In this document: positions 26,691 through 36,124 of the stretch, piece after piece
How the letters are laid out: the number at the start of each line of letters is the position of its first letter
Position numbering within the stretch: position 1 is the stretch's first letter
Assembly (NCBI RefSeq): GCF_000875975.1
Contig: NZ_BAWW01000003.1
Span: 186,001 to 250,000, forward strand
Length of the DNA stretch: 64,000 nucleotides
Direction of reading: 5' to 3'
From: Parachlamydia acanthamoebae
GTDB lineage: Bacteria; Chlamydiota; Chlamydiia; Chlamydiales; Parachlamydiaceae
Made by a program: the position numbers and the translations under genes
The notes under the pieces: generated by a model
Told to the model about the DNA's origin: nothing
Database searches by the model: none
What the model saw: the letters and a program-made list of their open reading frames with translations, nothing else

Positions 26691-27460
26691 AACGGAGTCG
26701 TGTTCCTCTAATTGCCACCATTTTGGTTTTGTTATTCCTTTATCTTCCCATCGTCATTTTGATGGTTAACTCCTTTAATGAATCACGATTTGGAGGGGTT
26801 TGGACTGGGTTTTCTCTTAAGTGGTATGAAAAATTATTTCACGAAAGAGCCATTTGGAATGCGGTCCAAAACTCTTTGATTGTGGGGTTAAGCGCCACGA
26901 TTATTTCCACAGTAATGGGAACGGCTGCTGCGTTTGGACTCTATCGCTATAAGTCTCGCATTCAACAAATTCAATACGCCCTTATTTATTCCCCCCTAGT
27001 CATTCCCGACATCCTGATGGGAATGAGCTTACTCCTCTTTTTTGTGATGAGCAAAATTCCATTGAGCTTATTCACCATTTTTGTTGCTCATACAACTTTC
27101 TGTATTAGCTATGTGACGATGGTTGTGTGGTCAAAATTGCAAAATTTTGACTTTGCTGTGATCGAAGCCGCTCAAGACTTAGGGGCTGGCTGGGGAACCA
27201 TTGCACGTCGAATTCTCGCTCCTTTACTTGCTCCAGGAATTATTTCAGGAGCTCTGTTAGCATTCACAATGTCTCTCGATGACTACATTGTGAGCTCTTT
27301 TGTGGCAGGACCAGGGTCCACAACACTTCCGATTTATGTCTATGGGATGATTAAATTCGGATCAACTCCTCTTATTAATGCGCTTTCCACTATTCTACTT
27401 GTTGTGACATTTGCCCTCGCCTGGATTACCCAGCATTTAACCAAAGGAGAAACGATATGA
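26687..27460 (+). CDS. potC: Spermidine/putrescine-type ABC importer, permease
   Basis: Second permease, 257 residues with six hydrophobic segments. The EAA loop reads VIEAAQDLGAGWGTIARRILAPLLAPG, and the following MSLDDYIVSSFVAGPG is typical of PotC. It overlaps both neighbours by 4 bp. Confidence 0.93.
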   Translation: MKRSRVPLIATILVLLFLYLPIVILMVNSFNESRFGGVWTGFSLKWYEKLFHERAIWNAVQNSLIVGLSATIISTVMGTAAAFGLYRYKSRIQQIQYALIYSPLVIPDILMGMSLLLFFVMSKIPLSLFTIFVAHTTFCISYVTMVVWSKLQNFDFAVIEAAQDLGAGWGTIARRILAPLLAPGIISGALLAFTMSLDDYIVSSFVAGPGSTTLPIYVYGMIKFGSTPLINALSTILLVVTFALAWITQHLTKGETI

Positions 27461-28488
27461 GAAATTATATGCTTTACGCAATAACAGGCTTATTGCTTTT
27501 GCTGACAGCCTGCAATTCCAACCGAAAAGAGCTGCACGTTTACTGCTGGTCCGACTATATCAAGCCGGGGATCATCGAAGAGTTCGAACATACATTTAAT
27601 TGCAAAGTTGTCTTAGATACCTTTGAGTCTAATGAAGCGATGTATGCCAAATTGAAAGCCGGGGCTACAGGGTACGATATCATTTTTCCAAGTAGCTACT
27701 ATGTGGAAATGATGCATAAGCAAGGGCTGCTCCAAAAAATTGATCCTTCGCTAATTCCCAATCTGAAATATGTCGATTTAAACTTCCCAATTCCAGGTGG
27801 AGCACAAGCTCTTGAACTAGCAGTGCCTTACATGGTGAGTTATACAGGTATCGGATATAGAATTGATAAAGTTCAGCGTGTCTCCCCTACGTGGGAAATT
27901 TTTGCACGGCGGGATCTGAAAGGTCGCATGACCATGTTAAATGATGTACGAGAAGCTTTGGGTGCGGCACTCAAAAGTCTCGGCTATAGTTTAAATTCGA
28001 CGGATGACTTTCAAATTGCACAAGCAGCTTCCACCCTCATTAACTGGAAACGTAACCTAGCCAAATTTGACAGTGAGCAATACAAAAATGGAATTGCGAG
28101 CGCTGAATACCTAGTCGTACAAGGTTACAGTGGGGATCTGATCCAAGTTATGCAAGAAGATGCAAATATTGGCATTTTATACCCTCAAGAGGGAACGGCT
28201 ATATCGATTGATGAAATTATTATTCCCAAACATGCGCCAGAAGTGCAACTTGCACATGCCTTCATTAACTTTCTTCTAGAGCCCAAAAGAGCGGCAGAAA
28301 ATATGGAATTTGTTTTCTTTATTTCTCCAAATACTGCTGCAGCCCAATACCTTAGTCCAAAAGTCAGAAATAATCCAGCCCTGAATCTTCCAAATGAAAT
28401 TTTGCAAAGATCAGAGGTCATCCATGATTTGTCGGAAAACAATATCCGCTATATCAGTGCATGGGAAACAGTGAAAGAAGCCCTATAA
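27457..28488 (+). CDS. potD: Spermidine/putrescine-type substrate-binding lipoprotein
   Basis: Extracytoplasmic binding protein of the importer, 343 residues. The N-terminus is a lipoprotein signal with lipobox LLTAC, Cys19 being the predicted lipidated residue. The mature part begins ELHVYCWSDYIKPGII, which matches the PotD/PotF start (YNWSDYI). The substrate is inferred as polyamine. It is last in the operon and is followed by a rho-independent terminator. Confidence 0.93.
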   Translation: MRNYMLYAITGLLLLLTACNSNRKELHVYCWSDYIKPGIIEEFEHTFNCKVVLDTFESNEAMYAKLKAGATGYDIIFPSSYYVEMMHKQGLLQKIDPSLIPNLKYVDLNFPIPGGAQALELAVPYMVSYTGIGYRIDKVQRVSPTWEIFARRDLKGRMTMLNDVREALGAALKSLGYSLNSTDDFQIAQAASTLINWKRNLAKFDSEQYKNGIASAEYLVVQGYSGDLIQVMQEDANIGILYPQEGTAISIDEIIIPKHAPEVQLAHAFINFLLEPKRAAENMEFVFFISPNTAAAQYLSPKVRNNPALNLPNEILQRSEVIHDLSENNIRYISAWETVKEAL

Positions 28489-28497
28489 TTCGATAAA

Positions 28498-28541
28498 GAA
28501 TGGTTCATTTTAAAAGATGAACCGTTCCTTCTTCTTTTTTT
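28498..28541 (+). terminator. Rho-independent terminator of potABCD
   Basis: GAATGGTTCAT pairs with ATGAACCGTTC (one G-T pair) around a TTTAAAAG loop, followed by a T-rich tract with seven consecutive T. Confidence 0.85.
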
Positions 28542-28608
28542 GTGTAAAATGAATCATATTTCAATTACATAATAGACTTAATTAAGCTCCTGCTCAAAAA
28601 GGTCGGTT

Positions 28609-30372
28609 ATGGCAAAGCTCCCCTCCACATTCCCCAAATTCATCCGCCATTTTCTCGCAAAGCAACCGCTTAAAATTGTTGGTTTAATTCTAGTTGCCTG
28701 CTACTGGGCAGCCAGTTTTTCTTTAAGCCCCTATGCTCTCAAAGTGATTATTGACCGTGTGAATGATACTTCAACAAACCCAACACAACTTTTTAATGCC
28801 TTACTATTTCCCGCTATTTTCTATGTTGGACTTGGACTAAGCATCGGAATCGTCTTTCGTTTTAATGATTGGCTAATCTTAAAAATGATCCCTCAGATGA
28901 AAGCCCAAATTACTCAGGAGATGTTTGATTATGTTGAAAAACATTCTTATGAATATTTTCAACATCATTTTTCAGGTAGCTTGACGAATAAGATTAATGA
29001 CATGGCTAAGAGTATGACAACTCTGATCACCAATTCAATCCAATATGCAGCTCATCTGCTTTCGCTAGTGACGGGATCCATTACACTCTATTTTATCAAT
29101 CCTTACTTTTCTTATATTTTAATTACTTGGGGCGTTCTCTTTATCTCCATTTCCTTACTTCTCGCCAGAAAATCTCAAGAATACGCAGAGACTTTTTCAT
29201 ATGCACGAAGCTCTATCACAGGTAAAATTGTCGATAGCCTGTCAAATATTTTAAATATTAAATTATTTGCACATGAAAAATATGAAAGCCGTTATCTACA
29301 GGAAGCTCTAAAAGATACTGTCACGAAAGACCAGAACCTTCAATGGTATTTGCTGAAAGTCAAATGTTTCTATACACTCTCAATTACCTGTTTAGTGGGT
29401 TGCATGACTTGGCTATTGATTTATGAGCGTTCCAAAAACAACGTTACAGTCGGTGACTTTGCCCTGGTTTTAACTTTAACTATGTGGATTATCGAAGGTT
29501 TTTTCTTCCTGGCAAACAATATTTCTGAATTTTCTGAAGACATTGGCACGTGCACACAAGCTTTATCGATTATTTCTCCTCCACATGGTCTTGTCGACAA
29601 ATTCGATGCCCCTCTCCTACATGTCACGAAAGGTGAAATTCGTTTCAACAAAGTGCACTTTCACTATAAAAAAAGACCTCCCATTTTCATGAACAAATCG
29701 GTGACCATTCGGGCTGGGGAAAAAGTTGGACTCGTAGGGTTCTCGGGAAGTGGTAAAAGCTCTTTTGTCAATTTGATCTTGCGCTTTTTTGATATTCAAT
29801 CCGGACAAATTCTGATCGATGATCAGAACATAGCGGATGTCACGCAAGAGTCTCTGCGCAGTCAAGTTTCCATGATTCCACAAGACCCCATTCTTTTTCA
29901 TCGAACTCTTATGGAAAACATTCGATATGGCCGTTTGGACGCGACAGATGAACAAGTGATTACCTGCTCGATCCAGGCGAATTGCCATGAATTCATCGAT
30001 AAATTGCCTCAACAATACAATACGCTTGTCGGAGAGCGAGGCATCAAACTTTCAGGGGGGCAAAGACAACGGATTGCCATCGCACGTGCATTATTAAAAA
30101 ATGCCCCGATTCTCATCTTAGATGAAGCGACTTCTTCTTTAGACTCTGTAACAGAACATTACATTCAAGAAAGCCTTCTTCTCTTGATGCAAAAAAGAAC
30201 GACGATCGTGATCGCCCATCGCCTGTCAACGCTCTTTCATATGGATCGGATTCTTGTCTTCAGTCATGGCAAAATTATTGAACAAGGCACTCATATTGAA
30301 TTACTTAAACTAAACGGCCAATATGCCACGTTATGGAACATGCAAGCTGGCGGTTTTTTGCGAAACACTTAG
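28609..30372 (+). CDS. ABC exporter half-transporter (ABCB/MsbA-like fusion)
   Basis: 587 residues: six-helix membrane domain (about 1-330) followed by an ATPase domain. ATPase motifs: Walker A GFSGSGKSSFVNLIL, signature LSGGQRQRIAIARALL, Walker B PILILDEATSSLDS, H-loop VIAHRLSTL. The layout is that of homodimeric exporters of lipids, peptides or drugs; the substrate is unknown. It is monocistronic, set off by the potD terminator upstream and by a decayed gene region downstream. Confidence 0.9.
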   Translation: MAKLPSTFPKFIRHFLAKQPLKIVGLILVACYWAASFSLSPYALKVIIDRVNDTSTNPTQLFNALLFPAIFYVGLGLSIGIVFRFNDWLILKMIPQMKAQITQEMFDYVEKHSYEYFQHHFSGSLTNKINDMAKSMTTLITNSIQYAAHLLSLVTGSITLYFINPYFSYILITWGVLFISISLLLARKSQEYAETFSYARSSITGKIVDSLSNILNIKLFAHEKYESRYLQEALKDTVTKDQNLQWYLLKVKCFYTLSITCLVGCMTWLLIYERSKNNVTVGDFALVLTLTMWIIEGFFFLANNISEFSEDIGTCTQALSIISPPHGLVDKFDAPLLHVTKGEIRFNKVHFHYKKRPPIFMNKSVTIRAGEKVGLVGFSGSGKSSFVNLILRFFDIQSGQILIDDQNIADVTQESLRSQVSMIPQDPILFHRTLMENIRYGRLDATDEQVITCSIQANCHEFIDKLPQQYNTLVGERGIKLSGGQRQRIAIARALLKNAPILILDEATSSLDSVTEHYIQESLLLLMQKRTTIVIAHRLSTLFHMDRILVFSHGKIIEQGTHIELLKLNGQYATLWNMQAGGFLRNT

Positions 30373-30430
30373 AGCGATGTATAATAACCTCAGCATTAAG
30401 TTATAATAAACAATGTAAAAGAGATTTTTA

Positions 30431-31142
30431 AATTCGCCCTTACCAAATGTAAGCACAGTTCACAAAGATATATCTAAATTAAAAAATGATATTGAACATG
30501 CTAAAGCGAGCTTTTCACTAAAAAGAGGAAGAAAGTTTTCTGTCGGAGATAATCAAAATATCACGATGAATACACTCATTAATAAAGTTCGTGTCCTATC
30601 AAAAAATCTTAGATAAATCCCATTAAATAATAAGCATAAAAATTTTGATTCTCTGAAAGAGAATCGGGCAAGTTTACTGAAAGTGACGTAGACCGAGCAA
30701 CAAAAAAACTTTACTTTATATGCCATCCCGATAAAGTAAAGGATCAGATTGCAGTTGGAGAAGCTGTTTTTCAAGAGATCCCAAATATCAGGGAAGACGC
30801 AAAAAAAACTCGCAACTAAAGAAGGGGCGTGAATACCGATAAAGTTGTGAATAGAGAAGCCAGAAAAAATAAACACTGGAAAAACTTGAATTCATAGATA
30901 ATATAATAGAAATTATACTCTGTACACCTTCCAAATGTTAATAAATCACAAAAAGATGTCACGAATGCAAAAACTGAAGAAATGAGAATAATGAGCGGAA
31001 GGTTAATGTTTTGAAAGTTTAAAAGACAGCAAGGATAACTTAACATATGAAAATCGTGGATTATCCAGCGAATTAACTAAGATTAAAGAAATTATAGAAA
31101 GTGGATTGCAGATTTGCAAACAGCTAAAAAAAAATAGATGAG
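30431..31142 (+). pseudogene. Decayed coiled-coil/J-domain protein gene
   Basis: The stretch between the ABC exporter and the serine hydrolase holds coding-like fragments in shifting frames. 30434-30615 gives VSTVHKDISKLKNDIEHAKA and onward to a stop. 30661-30819 gives a J-domain piece, ATKKLYFICHPDKVKD, with HPD at 30723-30731. 30933-31142 gives coiled-coil-like pieces (NVNKSQKDVTNAKTEEM, then after a frameshift ESLKDSKDNLTYENRGLSSE). No single open frame covers the region, and there is no intact start. The parts look like one ancestral J-domain protein gene. From 31143 to 31278 nothing else is visible. Confidence 0.55.
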
Positions 31143-31278
31143 AAAATTAAACACTCGCAAATGACTAAAAAAATTAAACCTAAGAATAATTTAAAGTTTT
31201 TACTGATTTTAAAAGACATTAAAATAAATTCCTTGTAAGAAAAGAGTTAGATTAAACAACACTCCGCAGGTTCTTATA

Positions 31279-32376
31279 GTGGGATTATTCAAAATTATAT
31301 ACTTCTTTACCCTTTTATTCTTTTTAAAATCTCCACTATTCAGCACTGAATCCCATATAAAACAAAAATCTTTTCATATTCAATTAGTTGAAAAAGCTGT
31401 TCTGCAATATCAACAAAAAAACAACATCCCTGGAATTGCAGTTGTTCTTTATTATCAAGGAAAACCCTACTTCCTTCCTTTTGGAAGCGCAAATCTGCGT
31501 TCAAAAAAACCAATTACAGAAAATACAATCTTTGAATTAGGCTCTATTACAAAATCTTTCACTGCTATTTTGTTAGCCATAGAAGTCTTAGATGGAAAAA
31601 TTAAACTTTCGGATCCTGTGGCAAGATATTTGCCAGGATTGCGTGAATTCACGGGTCCTTTTTCAAAAGTGACTTTTCAACATCTCGCTACACATACCTC
31701 TGGTTTTATGCGTGTTATACCAGAAAAAGATCGTAAAACCTATGCAGATATCGTGAAATATCTACGCAATTGGCATCCGACACATAGCCCTGGAACTCAT
31801 TATAAGTATTCAAATTTTGGTTTTGGAATTTTAGGACTAGCCTTGGAGAACGTATTTCAAAAAAACTATTTTAATCTCCTGTCAAGAAATCTCTTAAATC
31901 CACTACAAATGAACCACACTTTTTTAGTAGTTCCGCAACAATGGCAGGCTGATTACGCTCAAGGATATGATAAGAATGGCAATCCAGCAGAAAAATGGCC
32001 TATTACACTTATGCAAGCGGCTGGGGCCTTGCGATCGAGTGCTGCTGACATGCGAAAATTTTTGGCCGCCTGCCTAAATCTGCCTGGAACACCCAGCAAA
32101 ATCGCAGAAGCGATTTATCTCACAGAAACAGGAAATTTCAAAATGGGTGCCAATAAGACTCAAGTGATGTCTTGGATGAAGACAGACTTCGGTTCCTATT
32201 CCCTTTACACGAAAAACGGGGGGGTGACAGGCTTTGCAACGTTCATGGGTTTTATTCCCGAACTTCAAATTGGTCTGGTCATTATGGCCAACAAAAATGT
32301 GAGCAATACCCTACTTGGGCAATATATTTTGCAACAATTAGGCAGCTCGCTCGCCTATCAAAAGTTTGGAAATTAA
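31279..32376 (+). CDS. AmpC-like serine hydrolase (class C beta-lactamase / PBP family), exported
   Basis: 365 residues with a signal peptide (IIYFFTLLFFLKSPLFS). The active-site motif SxxK is S89-I-T-K92 within FELGSITKSF, the YxN motif is Y176-S-N178, and the third motif is K311-N-G313 (KTG in true AmpC). Length, spacing and flanks (HLATHTSGF; GFATFMGFIPELQIGLVIMANKN) are those of class C beta-lactamases and related DD-peptidases. It starts at a GTG with CAGG upstream. It could protect or remodel cell-wall muropeptides, or hydrolyse beta-lactams; the sequence alone cannot decide. Confidence 0.82.
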   Translation: MGLFKIIYFFTLLFFLKSPLFSTESHIKQKSFHIQLVEKAVLQYQQKNNIPGIAVVLYYQGKPYFLPFGSANLRSKKPITENTIFELGSITKSFTAILLAIEVLDGKIKLSDPVARYLPGLREFTGPFSKVTFQHLATHTSGFMRVIPEKDRKTYADIVKYLRNWHPTHSPGTHYKYSNFGFGILGLALENVFQKNYFNLLSRNLLNPLQMNHTFLVVPQQWQADYAQGYDKNGNPAEKWPITLMQAAGALRSSAADMRKFLAACLNLPGTPSKIAEAIYLTETGNFKMGANKTQVMSWMKTDFGSYSLYTKNGGVTGFATFMGFIPELQIGLVIMANKNVSNTLLGQYILQQLGSSLAYQKFGN

Positions 32377-32419
32377 ACAAACAAAAAAAATATTAAAAAT
32401 AAAATCCCCTTTCAAACGG

Positions 32420-32438
32420 GCCTGAGAAGGCTTTTTTT
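32420..32438 (+). terminator. Weak terminator after the serine hydrolase
   Basis: A short stem GCCT/AGGC with a GAGA loop is followed by seven T, 43 bp after the stop codon. Confidence 0.5.
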
Positions 32439-32555
32439 AAATTTTTTTATTTTTTTTCACTTTTTATGCTTGTGAATTATAAATTATTTTGATAAAAGCT
32501 CACTCAGGTTCACAAACTTATCTTGTGAGGCAATTTATGAAAATTGAGGGAAATT

Positions 32556-33395
32556 ATGAAATTTAAATCAACGATCTATGCAAGTTTTTTGTTTTTGACT
32601 ATTTTATTCACGTCAACTCAAAGCCTTTCAGCTTTTGATTACGACTTTGGTTGCTGCGATTACGGAACACCTTATGATGAATGCAAATGGAGCGTCAGCA
32701 TTAACGGTGGTGTATCCCCAACTTGGTTTCAACGTAAAGGCAGAGACCTTTATTTCAACCACTTAGGCCCATTCTTTGAAGTCCCAGAAAGCTTTAAAAC
32801 ACCAAAATTCTGCAAAATTTTTGATCTGCCATGGAATGTAGGCATCGAATTAGGCTACATGTTCTGCGATCGTCTTGAAGTTTTTGCTGATTTTGACTAT
32901 ACACAAGCTTGTGGAAAACGTCATCATCACAGAAGAAGCGATATTTCCGCATCTTCAAGAGAAAGAGTTAGCCAATATCGTGCTTTCGATTTCTACTTAG
33001 GAACACGTTATTACCTTTGCCCAATTTTCTGCAGTTTCACACCATTCTTTGGTGGTAAAGTTGGTTTGATCACTCGTGATAAAATCCGTGGATCAACTCG
33101 CACAACTGTTACTGGAGGATCTTCAGGCTTTGGTCACAGACATACACGCTTCAAGTCTGATACAACAATTAGCGGTGGACTCCATGCCGGTGTGAATTGG
33201 GATCTTTCTTCTTGCCTATCAGTGACTGTAAAAGCAGAAGCTATCTGGTCAGGAGATTGGAGACCAACAAATGCTGATGAAGGCGAAGGAAGCAGCGTAA
33301 TTAACCCTGCACTGCCAGTTCCTCTTATCATCCATGGCAAAACTGGACCAGTATTATCCGTTCCAGTTACTCTTGGACTTCGTTACGCGTTCTAA
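32556..33395 (+). CDS. Cys-rich outer membrane beta-barrel protein, possibly Pom-like
   Basis: 279 residues from the ATG at 32556 (GAGGG 5 nt upstream). An N-terminal signal peptide ends near TQSLSA. The mature protein has alternating amphipathic strands, many aromatics and Cys, mostly in the first half (FGCCDYGTPYDECKW; RYYLCPIFCSF), and ends in the beta-barrel signature LGLRYAF with terminal Phe. A His/Arg-rich loop (GKRHHHRRSD) is probably surface exposed. Cys-rich porins cross-linked by disulphides are typical of chlamydial outer membranes, and Protochlamydia uses Pom proteins instead of MOMP; membership in that group is inferred. The strong terminator behind it suggests a monocistronic, well-expressed gene. 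Confidence 0.75.
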   Translation: MKFKSTIYASFLFLTILFTSTQSLSAFDYDFGCCDYGTPYDECKWSVSINGGVSPTWFQRKGRDLYFNHLGPFFEVPESFKTPKFCKIFDLPWNVGIELGYMFCDRLEVFADFDYTQACGKRHHHRRSDISASSRERVSQYRAFDFYLGTRYYLCPIFCSFTPFFGGKVGLITRDKIRGSTRTTVTGGSSGFGHRHTRFKSDTTISGGLHAGVNWDLSSCLSVTVKAEAIWSGDWRPTNADEGEGSSVINPALPVPLIIHGKTGPVLSVPVTLGLRYAF

Positions 33396-33422
33396 TTTGA
33401 TTAGAACAGTTTGATTCTTTCA

Positions 33423-33455
33423 AGTGAGAAGGGCTTCCCTTCTCACTTTTTTTTT
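33423..33455 (+). terminator. Strong rho-independent terminator after the OMP gene
   Basis: An 11-bp perfect stem AGTGAGAAGGG / CCCTTCTCACT with a CTT loop runs into nine T. The following stretch to 33747 holds no gene that I can see. Confidence 0.92.
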
Positions 33456-33747
33456 AGTCTCAAAATATTGAGCAACTCGCCCACTTGCCTAACAAGGCTT
33501 ATATTCCAAGCATGGAATCGAAAGCCCCGTTCTTAAATATTACCTTCTCTAAATAACCTTTCAAAGACTTATTGAAAATAACTACAAGCCATGAGTCCGG
33601 CTATCTAAGTTGAAATCTCAAAAATGACGCGATTTTCAAAGAATATCTCAAATATATGGAGAGGCCTCTGTAATCTTCTTGTTTACAATCGGAAACTTCG
33701 TTCTAAATAAGGCTTCATTAGGCTTGAGACAAAACTACCCCACAGTA

Positions 33748-35817
33748 TCATTCTGCCGCCAGATTTGCAAATGCGAGAGAAACTTCTTTAAATTTCTCCT
33801 CACACTCTTTTCTTCTTATTTCATAATCAGACTCTTTCTCATCAAGCCGCCTCAAATTCCTGTCTGGGTGATATTTCAATGCTAATTGTTTGTATGCTTT
33901 TTTTATTTCTTCTTTTGAAGCATTTGGCTGCAACCCTAAAGCAGCAAAACTTTCGTTTTGACTTGGTTGAGTTCCAACAGCAAATCCTTCCCCAAAAAAT
34001 TGACGGAAGGGATCGGATTCACCAAAAAAACCACTTCCAAACTCTTGCTGAAAAAAATTGTTAAAGAAGAAATTAAATGAATCAAAATACGGTTGTGAAC
34101 TGCCCCTGGTAGTAGAGTTATCTTTTTGATAAAGATGTGATTCCAAATATTTTCTTTGATTCAGCGAGAGTTGTGCCAAAAGTTCTTCATTCTTCTGTTT
34201 CTGATCTTTTGACATTTTCTGCAATTCGTCTTCGGTGTAAGCACATCGCTTCCTTGAGCTATTTTCTAGAACTTTTCCATTCACCTCTCTAAAGGTATAG
34301 CTCCAACTAGAATACTTCTCTTTGAAATAATCCACCGAATAAGGAGGAAAAAGCATATTTATCATTTTTTGAGACATGGAGGAGAACTCAAAGCTCTTTA
34401 TCTGTTCGATCGATATGAGTTTAACTTGATATGCATTGAGTTTCTCGCTGTCCAACACTGCTTGAACTTCTGCTACCTCAAAGTTAGCAAACCGCTTCAG
34501 ATCAGCCATATTATCATCGAGAGAGGGAAACATACGGTTGATTGTCTCACTGGATAATTTAGATAACTGAACACCTTTCAATTGTTGATCCGTCAGTAGC
34601 TGTAACTGATAAGTGGTTGTTATCAATCCTGTGTTTAATGCAGCTTGAACTTCTTCTACCTCAAAGTTTGCAAACCGCTTCAAATCAGGCGTATTATCAT
34701 CGCGAGAGGGAAACATATGGTCGATTGTCTCAGTGGACAATTTAGATAACCGAACACCTTTCAACTGTTGATCTGTCAGTAGCTGTAACTGATAAGTAGT
34801 TGTAAGAATACCTTCTTCAATTGCACTTTGAACATCATCAACATTAAAAGCTTTAAAACAACAAGCATCTTGGCTGGAATCATCTTTGTAACAAAAAATG
34901 ACATCAACCTGCTCTTTACTTAGTTGTTTTAATTTCAGCTCTTTTACATGCTTATCGGAGAGAAACTTTAGTACACTTCCTGTCATTAACCCCTTATGAA
35001 TAGCATCGACAACATCTTGTCCATCAAAAAGAGCTAGTCTTTCCTTTGCTTTAGCTTCATCTAAAGCAAAAAATAATGCTTTGTTTTGGGTAGCTTGCAT
35101 TTCGGAAAGCTTCAGATTCTGAATCTGATCGTTTGTGAAAAAGGTAAAGGCTACAGGTGGAATCTTTTCTTTATATTTATTGATGTCATCGGCACTAATT
35201 TGAGTTAGATCTTTTAAAGGAATATCGTGAATATCACTGTAATCGTTAATTGTTTTTTGTTTGGAGCTTTTCCCTTCATTCTTAAACAGTTTTTCTAATC
35301 TCTGCCTGATGAAAGAGAATTGATCTGGATTAATAGAGTCTTCTTGAAGATCTCTAACACTTAAAGCATTGAATTTGTCTTCGTTCAGTAAAGCAAATTT
35401 CAATTTAGAGTGCTGGAATGGAATAATCACATCTTCAAGAGTAAGAATCTTTAATATTTCTATGTCTGTCCGATCAATGAAGTCATTCAAGCTTATATCA
35501 GAAGCTGAAAATTGGGAAAAAGCTTGAATCAAATTAAACCTGTGAAGCAACTTGTTACGCTCTTCTATTGTTTTTCCTTTATAATCTGATAGAGACGTTT
35601 TTTTTGCTTCGCTATCAATCATCACACCATATTTTAATACGTGTAATCTATAATAAGACCCAGTCAATTTTGAGCTATTTGCACCTTTGACATTTTCTAT
35701 AAAGCAGTCATAACAAGTTTTTTGAAATTGGCTTTCTTGAACATGAAATTGCCCGTATCGATTCATTAAAAAGTGAGGCCAATCTTCCGTATGATTCCTG
35801 AAAATCCCTTGCAACAT
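33748..35817 (-). CDS. Repeat protein with C-terminal J-domain (3' part of a frameshifted gene)
   Basis: 689 residues. The middle (about 330-500) has tandem 61-residue repeats containing TTTYQLQLLTDQQLKGV and LSKLS(T/S)ETI. A Phe/Gly-rich linker (FNFFFNNFFQQEFGSGFFGE) leads into a C-terminal J-domain with FAALGLQPNASKEEIKKAY and HPD at 650-652, intact, so it could recruit an Hsp70. The assigned start at 35817 is doubtful: the frame at 35708-36124 encodes what looks like the true N-terminus, and removing one A near 35760 joins them (LFNDRYGQF). Proteins of this build look lineage-specific to amoeba-associated chlamydiae; function unknown, effector role possible. Confidence 0.75.
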   Translation of the reverse strand: MLQGIFRNHTEDWPHFLMNRYGQFHVQESQFQKTCYDCFIENVKGANSSKLTGSYYRLHVLKYGVMIDSEAKKTSLSDYKGKTIEERNKLLHRFNLIQAFSQFSASDISLNDFIDRTDIEILKILTLEDVIIPFQHSKLKFALLNEDKFNALSVRDLQEDSINPDQFSFIRQRLEKLFKNEGKSSKQKTINDYSDIHDIPLKDLTQISADDINKYKEKIPPVAFTFFTNDQIQNLKLSEMQATQNKALFFALDEAKAKERLALFDGQDVVDAIHKGLMTGSVLKFLSDKHVKELKLKQLSKEQVDVIFCYKDDSSQDACCFKAFNVDDVQSAIEEGILTTTYQLQLLTDQQLKGVRLSKLSTETIDHMFPSRDDNTPDLKRFANFEVEEVQAALNTGLITTTYQLQLLTDQQLKGVQLSKLSSETINRMFPSLDDNMADLKRFANFEVAEVQAVLDSEKLNAYQVKLISIEQIKSFEFSSMSQKMINMLFPPYSVDYFKEKYSSWSYTFREVNGKVLENSSRKRCAYTEDELQKMSKDQKQKNEELLAQLSLNQRKYLESHLYQKDNSTTRGSSQPYFDSFNFFFNNFFQQEFGSGFFGESDPFRQFFGEGFAVGTQPSQNESFAALGLQPNASKEEIKKAYKQLALKYHPDRNLRRLDEKESDYEIRRKECEEKFKEVSLAFANLAAE
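34454..34812 (-). repeat. Tandem 183-bp repeats inside the J-domain repeat gene
   Basis: Two copies with a 183-bp period (for example CACCTTTCAA at 34572 and again at 34755), highly similar over about 175 bp. More diverged units flank them on both sides (about 34389-34571 and 34755-34937). The period is exactly 61 codons, so the repeat count can change without breaking the frame. Confidence 0.8.
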
Positions 35818-36124
35818 TAAAAAAATGGGCTTTTAGGCATTGTCCTTTATCAAAAAATGCTTTGGGAACTCCTATAAAAATCGCTTTAACAAAGTGATAA
35901 ATAACCTTAACAACCCCTGACCAAATTGCTGCAGGAAGAGCTGTTATTTTTCGTCCAAACCAACCTTCTGCTGAATACTTTTTGTTAAACTTCTGACGAT
36001 TGACATCGCCATACCTAAATTGTAAATGTTCCTTGGTATAATCGAAAATCTTCCTATCATTCTTAAATTTTTCATTCTCTCTAATGACCTTAAGATAGGG
36101 AGTTTGTTCAAATTTAATACTCAT
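35708..36124 (-). CDS. N-terminal fragment of the frameshifted J-domain repeat protein
   Basis: 138 residues beginning MSIKFEQTPYLKVI and including a hydrophobic stretch (ITALPAAIWSGVVKVIYHFVKAIFIGVPKAFF) that may touch membranes. The frame runs well to QESYGRLASLFN and then turns to a non-conserved tail (ESIRAISCSRK) before stopping. At that point the overlapping frame 33748-35817 continues sensibly with NRYGQFHVQESQF. The minus-strand bases AATGAATCGATACGG would read N-D-R-Y-G if one A were absent. The two frames are therefore one gene of about 800 codons with a +1 change, either a real mutation or a sequence error. Confidence 0.65.
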   Translation of the reverse strand: MSIKFEQTPYLKVIRENEKFKNDRKIFDYTKEHLQFRYGDVNRQKFNKKYSAEGWFGRKITALPAAIWSGVVKVIYHFVKAIFIGVPKAFFDKGQCLKAHFFNVARDFQESYGRLASLFNESIRAISCSRKPISKNLL

